This document shows, in pieces, positions 8,159 through 16,364 of a stretch of DNA of 64,000 bases (position 1 is the stretch's first letter; every line of letters begins with the position of its first letter). The notes below the pieces were generated by a model, which worked only from the letters and a program-made list of their open reading frames with translations, searched no databases and was not told the origin of the DNA. The position numbers were made by a program, and so were the translations under genes. This DNA is from Cellvibrio sp. (lineage in GTDB: Bacteria > Pseudomonadota > Gammaproteobacteria > Pseudomonadales > Cellvibrionaceae): positions 930,001 to 994,000 of the forward strand of contig JADJRD010000001.1 of NCBI GenBank assembly GCA_016712405.1, in the 5' to 3' direction.

Positions 8159-9297
8159 ATGACCGAATTTAATACCCCAACATTACAACTCGCTGCCGAT
8201 TTAATTCGTTGTAAATCAGTCACGCCGGAAGATGATGGCTGTCAAGATTTGATGATTCAGCGATTGCAAAAAATCAGTTTCAACATTGAAAAACTACGCT
8301 TTGGCGACGTTGATAATTTTTGGGCGATTCGCGGAACTGAAGGCCCTATTCTGGCTTTTGCTGGTCACACGGATGTAGTCCCCACCGGGCCAGAAACTAA
8401 TTGGAACAATCCACCGTTTGCACCCAAAATAATTGACGGCATGTTGCATGGTCGCGGCGCGGCCGATATGAAAGGCTCACTCGCTGCTATGGTTGTTGCT
8501 TGTGAAAACTTTATTGAAAAAATCCTAATCACAATGGGCGAATTGCATTTCTAATTACCAGTGATGAAGAAGGTCCATCAATTAACGGCACAGTGAAAGT
8601 GGTGGAATGGCTGGAACAACACAACACCAAAATGACCTGGTGCATTGTGGGCGAACCTTCCAGCACCAACAAAGTGGGCGATGTGATCAAAAACGGTCGC
8701 CGTGGTTCACTCGGTGCAGTCTTAACGGTGAAAGGTATTCAAGGTCACGTGGCTTATCCCCATCTTGCTGATAATCCGATTCACAAATTAGCACCAGCCT
8801 TAGCAGAACTCGCCGCAGAACATTGGGATAACGGCAACGAATTCTTTCCTGCTACCAGTTTTCAAGTTTCCAATATCAATGGCGGCACAGGCGCAACCAA
8901 TGTGATTCCCGGTCATGTCACGGTGGTATTTAATTTTCGCTTCTCAACAGAAGTCACCGAAAAAATTCTACGCGAACGCACTGAAAAGATTTTACAAAAA
9001 CACCAACTGAAATACGATCTTGAATGGATACTGAGCGGACGACCATTTCTCACACCCAAGGGCGATTTGGTTAATGCCACCGTTGCAGCGATAAAAGAGA
9101 TAACCGGGATGGATGCTGAACTCTCAACATCAGGCGGCACGTCAGATGGACGATTTATCGCGCCGACTGGTGCTCAAGTGGTTGAACTCGGCCCAATCAA
9201 CGCCACTATTCACAAAGTGAATGAACATATTTCAGCGGAAGATTTAAATCAACTGACCAATATTTATGAGTTAACACTGAAAAAATTACTGGGTTAA
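8159..9297 (+). pseudogene. dapE: Succinyl-diaminopimelate desuccinylase, one-base frameshift
   Basis: This zinc peptidase-family enzyme removes succinate from N-succinyl-LL-diaminopimelate in lysine and peptidoglycan-precursor synthesis. The N-terminal frame has AGHTDVVPTGP and GRGAADMKGSLAAMV (metal ligands His and Asp); the second frame has TSDEEGPSINGT (catalytic Glu) and the dimerisation and C-terminal zinc regions through SGGTSDGRF and INATIHKVNEHI. The frames meet at an A6 run (8517-8522): adding one A gives IEKNPNHNGRIAFLITSDEE, a perfect family match of about 380 residues. Because dapE is normally essential, a sequencing loss is more likely than a real mutation. I chose the ATG at 8159 because GGA lies 6 nt before it. 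Confidence 0.85.
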
Positions 9298-9369
9298 GGT
9301 TCCATGCTGACAAGGATTGTCACAGATTGATGAAAAAATGAGTAAACATCTATTGAAGAGTTTATTGCT

Positions 9370-9982
9370 ATGGAAAAAATCGATCACAAAAAAATATTCA
9401 AAGACTTTTATCAACCCAAAGCCTCAACTGTATCCATAGTTGAAATCCCCGCCTTTAATTATTTAATGATTGATGGTCAAGGTGATCCCAATCATTCCAT
9501 TGATTATCAACATGCTGTAGAAGCACTTTTTTCTTTATCTTACACACTGAAATTTATGATTAAAAAATCAGATATTGCCATTGATTATTCAGTGATGCCA
9601 TTAGAAGGTTTGTGGTGGGCAGATGACATGGCCAACTTTTCGGTTGATGACAAAGCCAATTGGAAATGGACAATGATGATAATGCAGCCCGATTTAATCA
9701 ATAAAAAACTGGTCGATTCTGCAATAAAGTCACTCGAAAAAAAGAAAGATCTACCCGCACTAAATAAAATTCGTTTCGAAACCTATAAAGAAGGCCTCTG
9801 CGCACAAACTCTGCATATGCGCATTTTCAGAGGAAGGCCCAACAGTTGCCAGAGTACATGCAGTGATAGAAGAACAGGGAAAATTAACCGGCAAACACCA
9901 CGAAATTTATTTATCCGATATTCGGAAAGCAGCACCAGAAAAATGGAAAACGGTTATTCGACAACCTATGTCTAAAAAATAG
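9370..9982 (+). pseudogene. GyrI-like small-molecule-binding domain protein, frameshifted
   Basis: The first 150 residues (EIPAFNYLMIDGQGDPNHSI, LKFMIKKSDIAIDYSVMPLEG, ANWKWTMMIMQPDLI) match the GyrI-like/SOUL-type domain found alone in many bacteria, thought to bind small ligands. The conserved tail (SEEGPTVARVHAVIEEQGKL, then HEIYLSDIRKAAPEKWKTV) continues in another frame to a TAG at 9980. Relatives read HIGxFSEEGP; the sequence here fits loss of two bases around 9818-9822. The unrepaired frame runs on to 9975 with a nonsense tail. Repaired length is about 204 residues. No ligand can be assigned. Confidence 0.75.
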
Positions 9983-9999
9983 TGTTTGGAAACCAACAG

Positions 10000-10650
10000 A
10001 TGAAATCTATTTTACATTTACTATACGCATTCATTATATTTATTTCGCTCTATAGTTTTTATAAAAGACGCGTTAAAGCCAAGCGAGAAAAATATATCGA
10101 TGACTATATTTTTCCAGTCACCATTAAGAAAAAATTATTGGAAACCTATCCACATCTTTCAGATACAGAAATTTTTCAGATAATGCTTGGATTACGTCAA
10201 TACTTTCACATTTGCAATATGGCAGGAAATCATTTTGTTTCCATGCCATCGCAGGTTGTTGATGTTGCTTGGCATGAGTTTATTTTATTTACGCGTCAGT
10301 ATCAGCAATTTTGCAAAACAGCATTTGGACGATTTTTACATCACACACCAGCAGAAGCCATGAGCGGAAAGACCATCGCTCAAGATGGAATCAAACGAGC
10401 CTGGAAGCTTTGCTGTATCCGTGAAAAAATTGACCCAAAATTCCCTAACAAACTTCCATTGTTATTTTCTTTAGATAAAAATTTAACCATTCCAAATGGC
10501 TTTCACTACTCACGCGATTGCAGTAAAACTGGTGACAGTTATTGCGCAAGTCATGTTGGGTGCGGCGGCGGATGCGGAGCTTCATCTAGCTGCGGCAGTG
10601 GCAATGATTCTGGTAGTAGTTGCGGTAGTGGATGCGGCGGCGGTGATTAA
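10000..10650 (+). CDS. Membrane-anchored protein with Cys/Gly-rich tail (glycine-rich domain-like)
   Basis: This 216-residue protein has one N-terminal membrane segment (LHLLYAFIIFISLYSFY, residues 5-21), then a basic stretch and a helical domain with MPSQVVDVAWHEFILFTRQY and FCKTAFGRFLHHTPAEAM, a pattern seen in glycine-rich-domain proteins of unknown role. The last 40 residues are almost only Gly, Cys and Ser, with repeated CG(G/S)GC blocks. An earlier GTG at 9982 overlaps the stop of the preceding gene (TAGTG); I prefer the ATG at 10000. It meets metR tail to tail with a 4-bp overlap. Cys-rich tails of this type may bind metal, but that is inference. Confidence 0.65.
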   Translation: MKSILHLLYAFIIFISLYSFYKRRVKAKREKYIDDYIFPVTIKKKLLETYPHLSDTEIFQIMLGLRQYFHICNMAGNHFVSMPSQVVDVAWHEFILFTRQYQQFCKTAFGRFLHHTPAEAMSGKTIAQDGIKRAWKLCCIREKIDPKFPNKLPLLFSLDKNLTIPNGFHYSRDCSKTGDSYCASHVGCGGGCGASSSCGSGNDSGSSCGSGCGGGD

Positions 10651-11564
10651 TTTACTACTTTAACACCCCGCAATTGCGACAAAGAATGTTCTTTTGCAGA
10701 GCGAATAAAATCCTGCACATAAACTACATCCACATCAGCATCGCGCAAAGCAGCATACAGTGTTGGCCACACACCTTTCTCGCCGGCCGATTTCACTGTA
10801 ATTAATCCTTTATCCACATATTCTGCCAACACCCAATTAGGTAAAGCGCAAACGCCGCGGCCAGTGGCAACCAATTGAACCATCATTAAAGTTAATTCAG
10901 AGGTACGAACTGATTTGGGTTCTTTTTGTGCCGGAATTAAAAATTGATTGAACACATCCAACCGATTGCGTTCGACAGGATAAGTAATCAAGGTTTGATC
11001 AACCAAATCATTAGGTTCGAGATATTTTTTTTCATTCAACTGATGTTCTCGTGAAAGCGCAATATGCATTTCATAACGAAATAAAGGAATGTATTGAATC
11101 CCTTTTATGGATTGCGGATCAGAGGTAATCACCAAATCCACATCTGCTTGAACTAAGGCAGTTAAAGGATCAAAGGTAAAACCGCTGGAAAAATCCAATT
11201 CAACATTCGGCCATTGATTGCGATAAATATCGATAGTGGGCATCAACCAATTAAAACAACTGTGACACTCTATCGCCATAAATAAACGCCCTACTTCGCC
11301 ATGTAATAATTTTTGCACATCGCGCTCAGCATCTTTTACTTTTTGCGTTACCTCATCCGCCAATTGCAACAAACGCTTTCCCGCTTCACTAAAACGCAAA
11401 GGGCGACTTTTGCGAATAAATAATTCACAGCCCAATCGCGATTCCAATTCTTTTATTTGATGTGACAAAGCGGATTGAGTGAGGAATAAACGTTCGGCTG
11501 CTTCAACGACGCTGCCGGTTTCGCGCAGGGCTAATAGAGTTTTCAGGTGCCGGATTTCGATCAT
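10647..11564 (-). CDS. metR: LysR-type regulator of methionine synthesis MetR
   Basis: This 305-residue LysR regulator has an N-terminal winged helix (residues 1-65: HLKTLLALRETGSVVEAAER, LTQSALSHQIKELE) and a substrate-binding-like effector domain. Long MetR-type similarity (FDPLTALVQADVDLVITSDP, GRGVCALPNWVLAEYVD) and the divergent position from metE make the assignment firm. MetR activates metE and is responsive to homocysteine in E. coli. The 348-bp intergenic region between metR and metE holds a repeat block plus candidate LysR/MetR sites nearer metE. Confidence 0.87.
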   Translation of the reverse strand: MIEIRHLKTLLALRETGSVVEAAERLFLTQSALSHQIKELESRLGCELFIRKSRPLRFSEAGKRLLQLADEVTQKVKDAERDVQKLLHGEVGRLFMAIECHSCFNWLMPTIDIYRNQWPNVELDFSSGFTFDPLTALVQADVDLVITSDPQSIKGIQYIPLFRYEMHIALSREHQLNEKKYLEPNDLVDQTLITYPVERNRLDVFNQFLIPAQKEPKSVRTSELTLMMVQLVATGRGVCALPNWVLAEYVDKGLITVKSAGEKGVWPTLYAALRDADVDVVYVQDFIRSAKEHSLSQLRGVKVVN

Positions 11565-11596
11565 GGTGGTTGCCTTGGTTAGTTCGCTTTACTCAC

Positions 11597-11779
11597 ACCC
11601 CCTCCTAACCTCCCCCTTAGCAAGGGGGGAGGGAATGTTCCCCACTTTGAAAAAGGGGGGTTAGGGGGGATTTAAAATCTTCATAAAATTAACCATCTTA
11701 AATCCCTCCCCGCCTCCCTTTATTAAAGGGAGGAGCCAATCCCCCCTCCTTCTGGGAGAGGGTTAGGGTGAGGGGAAAG
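11597..11779. repeat. C/T-G/A palindromic intergenic repeat block (metR-metE)
   Basis: The block contains several alternating copies of a pyrimidine-rich motif (CCCCTCCTAACCTCCC) and its complement (GGGGTTAGGGGGG, GAGAGGGTTAGGGTGAGG), which can fold into hairpins. The part at 11640-11733 is nearly identical to 14382-14477 downstream of metE. Similar blocks occur at 14329, 20325, 25443, 30002, 49438 and 55461, always between genes. This is a REP-like family without a partner transposase in the window. Confidence 0.75.
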
Positions 11780-11819
11780 TCCTGATGAGGGCACATCCTA
11801 CTCAAATTCTATTCATCTT

Positions 11820-11889
11820 TAAACTGAAAATAATCAGTTTGATTCATGCATGGTGATTTTTGCAGAATACTTGGGATGAATTTATTCCA
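11820..11889 (+). promoter_or_regulatory. Candidate MetR binding sites upstream of metE
   Basis: Two elements stand out in front of metE. At 11820-11839 a perfect 7-bp inverted repeat AAACTGA...TCAGTTT surrounds an AT-rich centre. At 11877-11889 TGAATTTATTCCA matches the E. coli MetR consensus TGAA-N5-TTCA with one mismatch. Both lie within 95 bp of the metE start, where an activator would act. Evidence is pattern only. Confidence 0.45.
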
Positions 11890-11912
11890 TGAACTGAAGA
11901 AGGAATCCCCTT

Positions 11913-14327
11913 ATGACCCACAAAATCATCGCCCACAATCTCGGCTTTCCACGTATTGGGGCTGATCGTGAACTGAAAAAAGCGCAAGAAGCCTATTGGC
12001 GTGGTGACATAGACCAGGTTGAATTGAAGAAGATTGGTCAGGAATTACGTCGCCGTCATTGGCAACTGCAAGCGGATGCCGGTTTGGATTTAATCCCCAC
12101 GGGTGATTTTGCTTGGTATGACCAAGTGCTCACTTTGTCTGCAACCTTGGGCAACATTCCTGCACGACATCGTAAAAACGTAAAGCTGCAACATCACCAT
12201 CTCGAAATCAATTCTGCTTGTTGCAATCATCACGATATTTCCGTGAATGAATTTTCACATCAGGCTTGTCGTGAAATCGATCTCGATACTTTATTTCGTG
12301 TAGCTCGTGGTCGCGCTCCAACAGGTAATGCAACTAGTGCATCGGATATGACCAAATGGTTTGATACCAACTATCACTACATAGTCCCGGAGTTTCATCA
12401 CGATCAAGAATTCGCGCTGAGTTGGCGACAAATTATTGAAGAAACAACCGAAGCCATTGCATTAGGTTATCAAGTTAAACCGGTAATTTTAGGGCCGCTG
12501 AGTTATTTGTGGTTAGGCAAAGTCAAAGGTGTTGATTTTAATCGTTTGGATTTGCTCGACAAACTAATCCCAGTTTATCAAGCATTGCTGCAAGCCTTGG
12601 CCGAGACAGGTGCAACATGGATTCAAATTGATGAACCCATTTTGGTATTGGATTTACCTACCGAATGGAAGAATGCCTTTGAAAAAACTTATCACCGCTT
12701 GCAACACAAAAATCTGTCGATTTTATTAGCAACTTATTTTGGTGACCTGGAAGACAATGTCACAACGGCGATCAATTTACCGGTTGCCGGATTGCATATT
12801 GATTTGGTTCGTTCGCCAGAACAATTAGCAACAGTCATTGATCGTTTATCACCGCATAAGATTTTATCCTTGGGATTAGTTGATGGTCGTAACATCTGGA
12901 AAAATGATTTACAAAAATCATTGAATACAATTAAGACTGCACAAGAGAGGCTTGGAGATCGCTTATGGATTTCACCTTCCTGCTCTTTATTGCACAGCCC
13001 GGTTGATTTGGATCTAGAAACAAAATTACCGACAGAAATTAAAAACTGGTTGGCTTTTTCCAAACAAAAAGTGCAGGAAGTGGTGACATTAAAAACATTG
13101 ATCGAACGGCCTTTTGATGCAATTGCACAAGAAGCATTGATATTCAGCAACCAGATAAAAGCCTCACGAACACATTCCAGCTTGATTCACAATACTGAAG
13201 TTAAAAATCGCCTTGCGGCTGTCAAAGCTGAACATAGCCAACGCCAAACTGTTTTTGCAGAAAGAATTAAAAAACAACAAGCAAATTTTAATTTACCTCT
13301 GTTTCCAACGACGACTATTGGATCATTCCCGCAAACAGATAATATTCGCCGCACTCGTGCGGATTTTAAATCCGGAAAAATTAATTCAGTTGAATACGAA
13401 AATAGTATTCGCCAAGAAATTGCCGATTGCATCGCAAAACAAGAAACAATTGGTTTAGATGTATTAGTTCACGGCGAAGCTGAACGCAATGACATGGTGG
13501 AATATTTTGGTGAACATTTAGCCGGTTATTGTTTTACTCAATTCGGATGGGTACAAAGTTACGGTTCACGCTGTGTAAAACCACCGATTATTTATGGTGA
13601 TGTTTATCGCACTCAAGCAATTACCGTGAATTGGGCTCGTTATGCACAATCATTGAGTAAAAAATTAGTGAAAGGCATGTTGACTGGACCTATCACCATG
13701 TTGTTTTGGTCATTCGTTCGCGATGATCAACCGCGATCGACCACCGCAAAACAAATTGCATTGGCATTACGGGATGAAGTCATCGATTTGGAAGCAGCCG
13801 GAATTCAAGTGATTCAAATTGATGAACCTGCTATTCGCGAAGGTTTGCCACTGCGTGAAAAAGATCGAAAAGCTTATTTGAATTGGGCAGTAGAAGCGTT
13901 TGGTTTAACGGCAGCAGGTGTGCAAGATGAAACACAAATTCACACCCACATGTGTTATTCAGAATTCAACGATATCATCAGTAGTATTGCGGCTTTAGAT
14001 GCGGATGTAATTACCATTGAAACTTCACGTTCTGATGGTGAATTATTGCAAGCTTTTGAAGATTTCCATTACCCGAATGATATAGGCCCAGGTGTGTATG
14101 ACATACATTCGCCTAACATTCCGGAAACAAATCAAATGGTAAATCTGATTAAACGTGCTGCACGTGAAATTCCAATTGAACGTTTGTGGGTGAATCCTGA
14201 TTGCGGATTAAAAACCCGTCGTTGGCCGGAAACAGAAGCGGCGTTGATTAGCATGGTTGAAACAGCGAAGGTTTTACGTGAGGAATATCAGATCCAACCC
14301 AAAACAGAATTAGTGTTGGAGAATTGA
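11913..14327 (+). CDS. metE: Cobalamin-independent methionine synthase
   Basis: This 804-residue enzyme transfers a methyl group from 5-methyltetrahydropteroyltri-glutamate to homocysteine, the last step of methionine synthesis, without vitamin B12. The N-terminal substrate half begins GFPRIGADRELKKAQEAYW. The C-terminal barrel carries the zinc ligands in HTHMCYSEFND and NPDCGLKTRRWPE, and TTTIGSFPQTDNIRRTR starts that half. It is somewhat longer than the E. coli enzyme (about 750), the extra lying mostly in the linker between halves. An AGGA ribosome site lies 9 nt upstream. It is divergent from metR and flanked by direct repeats. Confidence 0.96.
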   Translation: MTHKIIAHNLGFPRIGADRELKKAQEAYWRGDIDQVELKKIGQELRRRHWQLQADAGLDLIPTGDFAWYDQVLTLSATLGNIPARHRKNVKLQHHHLEINSACCNHHDISVNEFSHQACREIDLDTLFRVARGRAPTGNATSASDMTKWFDTNYHYIVPEFHHDQEFALSWRQIIEETTEAIALGYQVKPVILGPLSYLWLGKVKGVDFNRLDLLDKLIPVYQALLQALAETGATWIQIDEPILVLDLPTEWKNAFEKTYHRLQHKNLSILLATYFGDLEDNVTTAINLPVAGLHIDLVRSPEQLATVIDRLSPHKILSLGLVDGRNIWKNDLQKSLNTIKTAQERLGDRLWISPSCSLLHSPVDLDLETKLPTEIKNWLAFSKQKVQEVVTLKTLIERPFDAIAQEALIFSNQIKASRTHSSLIHNTEVKNRLAAVKAEHSQRQTVFAERIKKQQANFNLPLFPTTTIGSFPQTDNIRRTRADFKSGKINSVEYENSIRQEIADCIAKQETIGLDVLVHGEAERNDMVEYFGEHLAGYCFTQFGWVQSYGSRCVKPPIIYGDVYRTQAITVNWARYAQSLSKKLVKGMLTGPITMLFWSFVRDDQPRSTTAKQIALALRDEVIDLEAAGIQVIQIDEPAIREGLPLREKDRKAYLNWAVEAFGLTAAGVQDETQIHTHMCYSEFNDIISSIAALDADVITIETSRSDGELLQAFEDFHYPNDIGPGVYDIHSPNIPETNQMVNLIKRAAREIPIERLWVNPDCGLKTRRWPETEAALISMVETAKVLREEYQIQPKTELVLEN

Positions 14328-14328
14328 T

Positions 14329-14487
14329 TCCCTCCCCTTGGCAAGAATGCCATCCCCAATTTAATTATATAGGGAGTTATTCCCCACTTTAAAAAAGGGG
14401 GGTTAGGGGGGATTTAAAATCTTCGCAAATTTTCACCATCTTAAATCCCTCCCCCGCCTCCCTTTTTCAAAGGGAGGCGCTAGTCCC
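14329..14487. repeat. Palindromic repeat block after metE
   Basis: This is the second copy of the roughly 95-bp element found before metE: 14382-14477 matches 11640-11733 with few differences, in the same orientation. It contains GGGGTTAGGGGGGATTTAAA and a later CCCTCCC...GGGAGG that could pair. With the copy in the metR-metE gap it makes direct repeats flanking metE. Confidence 0.75.
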
Positions 14488-14572
14488 TGCCAAAGAAGAA
14501 AGCAGTAGTAAATTTGTTTAATTCATCTCCAAAGAATATAGTAGTACGTATAAAAAAATAATTGGAGGCCAG

Positions 14573-15193
14573 ATGAAATTATTATCCCTGAACCAACGCC
14601 ATCTACTCATGTTGATACTTACCATAATCACGCTGATTGTTTCCGGCATAAAACCTTATGATCGACCCACCTGGATTATGGAAATAGCGCCGGTATTAAT
14701 TGCTATCCCCCTACTCTGGTTTACTTATCATCGATTTCAATTTTCGCATTTGGTTTATTGGTGTATTTTTTTGCACGCATTAATTTTAATTGTGGGTGGC
14801 GCTTACAGTTATGCGCGAGTACCTGCTGGATTCGTTGTGCAAGATTGGCTTGATTTAACACGTAACCCTTATGACAAACTCGGGCATTTTTTTCAGGGGT
14901 TTGCACCGGCGTTGATTGCAAGAGAGATTCTATTGCGAAATAAAATTTTGCAAAAAGGCAAAATGTTGATGTTTATCGTTATTTGTATTGTGTTGGCGAT
15001 CAGCGCAACTTATGAATTATTGGAATGGGCAGCAGCTATATCAATGGGGCAAGGTGCAGATGAATTTTTAGGAACACAGGGTGATGAATGGGACTCGCAA
15101 TCGGATATGTTTTTGGCGTTGATTGGCGCTGTGTGTGCGCTGATTTTTTTCAGCCGATTGCAGAATAAACAAATAGAAAAATTAAAATTATAA
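14573..15193 (+). CDS. YjdF-like (DUF2238) inner-membrane protein
   Basis: This 206-residue integral membrane protein has about six hydrophobic segments (roughly residues 10-27, 37-52, 60-80, 104-120, 131-150 and 178-196). The loop NPYDKLGHFFQGFAPALIAR and the later ELLEWAAAISMGQGADEFLG, with TQGDEWDSQSDMFLALIGA, are the signature of the DUF2238/YjdF family. The conserved Asp, His and Glu in these motifs could bind a metal, but the function is unknown. GGAGG lies 7 nt before the ATG. No partner is evident nearby. Confidence 0.82.
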   Translation: MKLLSLNQRHLLMLILTIITLIVSGIKPYDRPTWIMEIAPVLIAIPLLWFTYHRFQFSHLVYWCIFLHALILIVGGAYSYARVPAGFVVQDWLDLTRNPYDKLGHFFQGFAPALIAREILLRNKILQKGKMLMFIVICIVLAISATYELLEWAAAISMGQGADEFLGTQGDEWDSQSDMFLALIGAVCALIFFSRLQNKQIEKLKL

Positions 15194-15208
15194 ATAATTT
15201 GTGATGCT

Positions 15209-15273
15209 GTAGGGCTGGTCAAGACCCGCGTGCACTTGCGAGAATCTCAAACGCGGGTCTTGACCCGCCCTAC
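15209..15273. repeat. Palindromic GGGTC-AAGACCC repeat
   Basis: The arms GTAGGGCTGGTCAAGACCC and GGGTCTTGACCCGCCCTAC enclose a short centre with GCG...CGC; each arm is itself partly palindromic (GGTC...GACC, GGGTC...GACCC). The same element, broken by an insertion sequence, is at 27065-27072 plus 28470-28535. This is a REP-like mobile or structural repeat. Confidence 0.78.
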
Positions 15274-15280
15274 CCAAACA

Positions 15281-16115
15281 TCAATTGACTTTAATCAACC
15301 TTGCACGCAATTGTCGCAAACTGGCTTTCACACTACGCGCATTTTCTGGCCCATGCGTAACATTAATTTATGAGTTTGCGGCAATTGTTCCAATGCTGGA
15401 TCAGCATATTGATAAAACACTTTTGGACGCAACAATAATAAATCACCCTGAATATCCGGCGCTGCCAGAATATTATCAATTGCACCAATCAACACTGAAT
15501 GAAAATTCTTTTCTTCAATCCTAATTCACGAAAGGCTTCTTCCAGCAATGGATAATAACGTTTATATAAATTTACTGCCGCATCACTATCAATCAATGCC
15601 AAGGCATGAACATAAGGCTCATAACGCGCAAAGTTTTTGTTGTCAATTCGATCTTGAGAAACTTCATTTCCATCAACCATAACACTAAAGGTTTCTACCA
15701 AGAACGGTGGTGGTGGCGAAACCACAGGGCGATACTCATGAACCACTTTTCCTTCTTGAATACTGTTGACTGCCAACACAAATTTACGAATCAACTCATC
15801 CGATACCAATAGCCCCAACAAACTTTCAGAACCTAAAGATTTTAAATTTTCCAGCAATGTTGAATGGCTGTTGTTCAATGCCGGCAATGGCTCTACTTCA
15901 ACCACAGTTTGAGGCGGCTCATATTCTTGCAATGGAACAGGTTCAGGCTCTTTCACTGGCTCTACAACGACTGCAGGTTTAGTTATTTTCTTTTCTGGAA
16001 TATTGGTATCACCTGGCTTCAACAGAAAATAAGCCAAACCTATCAACGCTAATACCAACAATATCCAAACGACCAAATTGCCTGATTTTCGCGGTACCCT
16101 GGCATTATCATTCAT
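15281..16115 (-). pseudogene. DUF3014 domain protein with two one-base frameshifts
   Basis: The N-terminus has a single membrane anchor (LVVWILLVLALIGLAYFLL, residues 14-32), then a Pro/Glu-rich linker (about 35-80) and the DUF3014 domain (FARYEPYVHALALIDSDAAV, YKRYYPLLEEAFRELG). The first frame stops at 15489. Conserved continuation (FHSVLIGAIDNILAAPDIQG, LLLLRPKVFYQYADPALEQL, MLRMG, then ENARSVKASLRQLRARL) is found in two further frames down to a TGA at 15281. Adding one A at the T4/A4 run (15509-15512) and one G at 15348-15349 restores a 278-residue protein. Function unknown; likely a periplasmic-facing inner-membrane protein. Confidence 0.8.
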
Positions 16116-16130
16116 AACGCTACTCCTGAA

Positions 16131-16364
16131 TTATTGAGATTGAGTTTTTAAATCCGGATTGGATTCTAATATGCTTATATTTTTCACATCATCTTTTTCT
16201 ATTTTATTGCCACTTCGATTATTGGTTTGTGTATCATATTCTTGCGCGCGCTTACGTAAACTGTCTTCACTTTCAAACAATCGATCAAATTTCATTTTCG
16301 GCTTTTCCCATGAGCCTTTCATAGTGTAACTAATACTGGATACTTGATTAACTTGTTTTTTAAG
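16131..16364 (-). pseudogene. C-terminal tail of YhdP beyond an in-frame TGA
   Basis: Directly after the yhdP stop codon, in the same frame, the sequence continues LKKQVNQVSSISYTMKGSWE and then KPKMKFDRLFESEDSLRKR. YhdP/TIGR02099 proteins typically end with a Y-T-(hydrophobic)-G-S-W motif like this, so it is the missing C-terminus, not a separate gene. The internal ATG at 16322 has no convincing ribosome site. Confidence 0.7.

Noticed and set aside
11597..11779. CRISPR-like array
   Set aside because: The repeats are palindromic blocks with irregular spacing and no unique spacers of constant length; they are dispersed intergenic repeats.
15285..15524. Plus-strand ORF of 79 codons after the yjdF-like gene
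   Set aside because: It is antisense to the conserved C-terminal part of the DUF3014 gene, which reappears in other minus-strand frames; the plus-strand protein has no features.
16131..16322. Separate 63-residue gene downstream of yhdP
   Set aside because: It is in frame with yhdP and carries the YhdP C-terminal motif; no ribosome site precedes its ATG.
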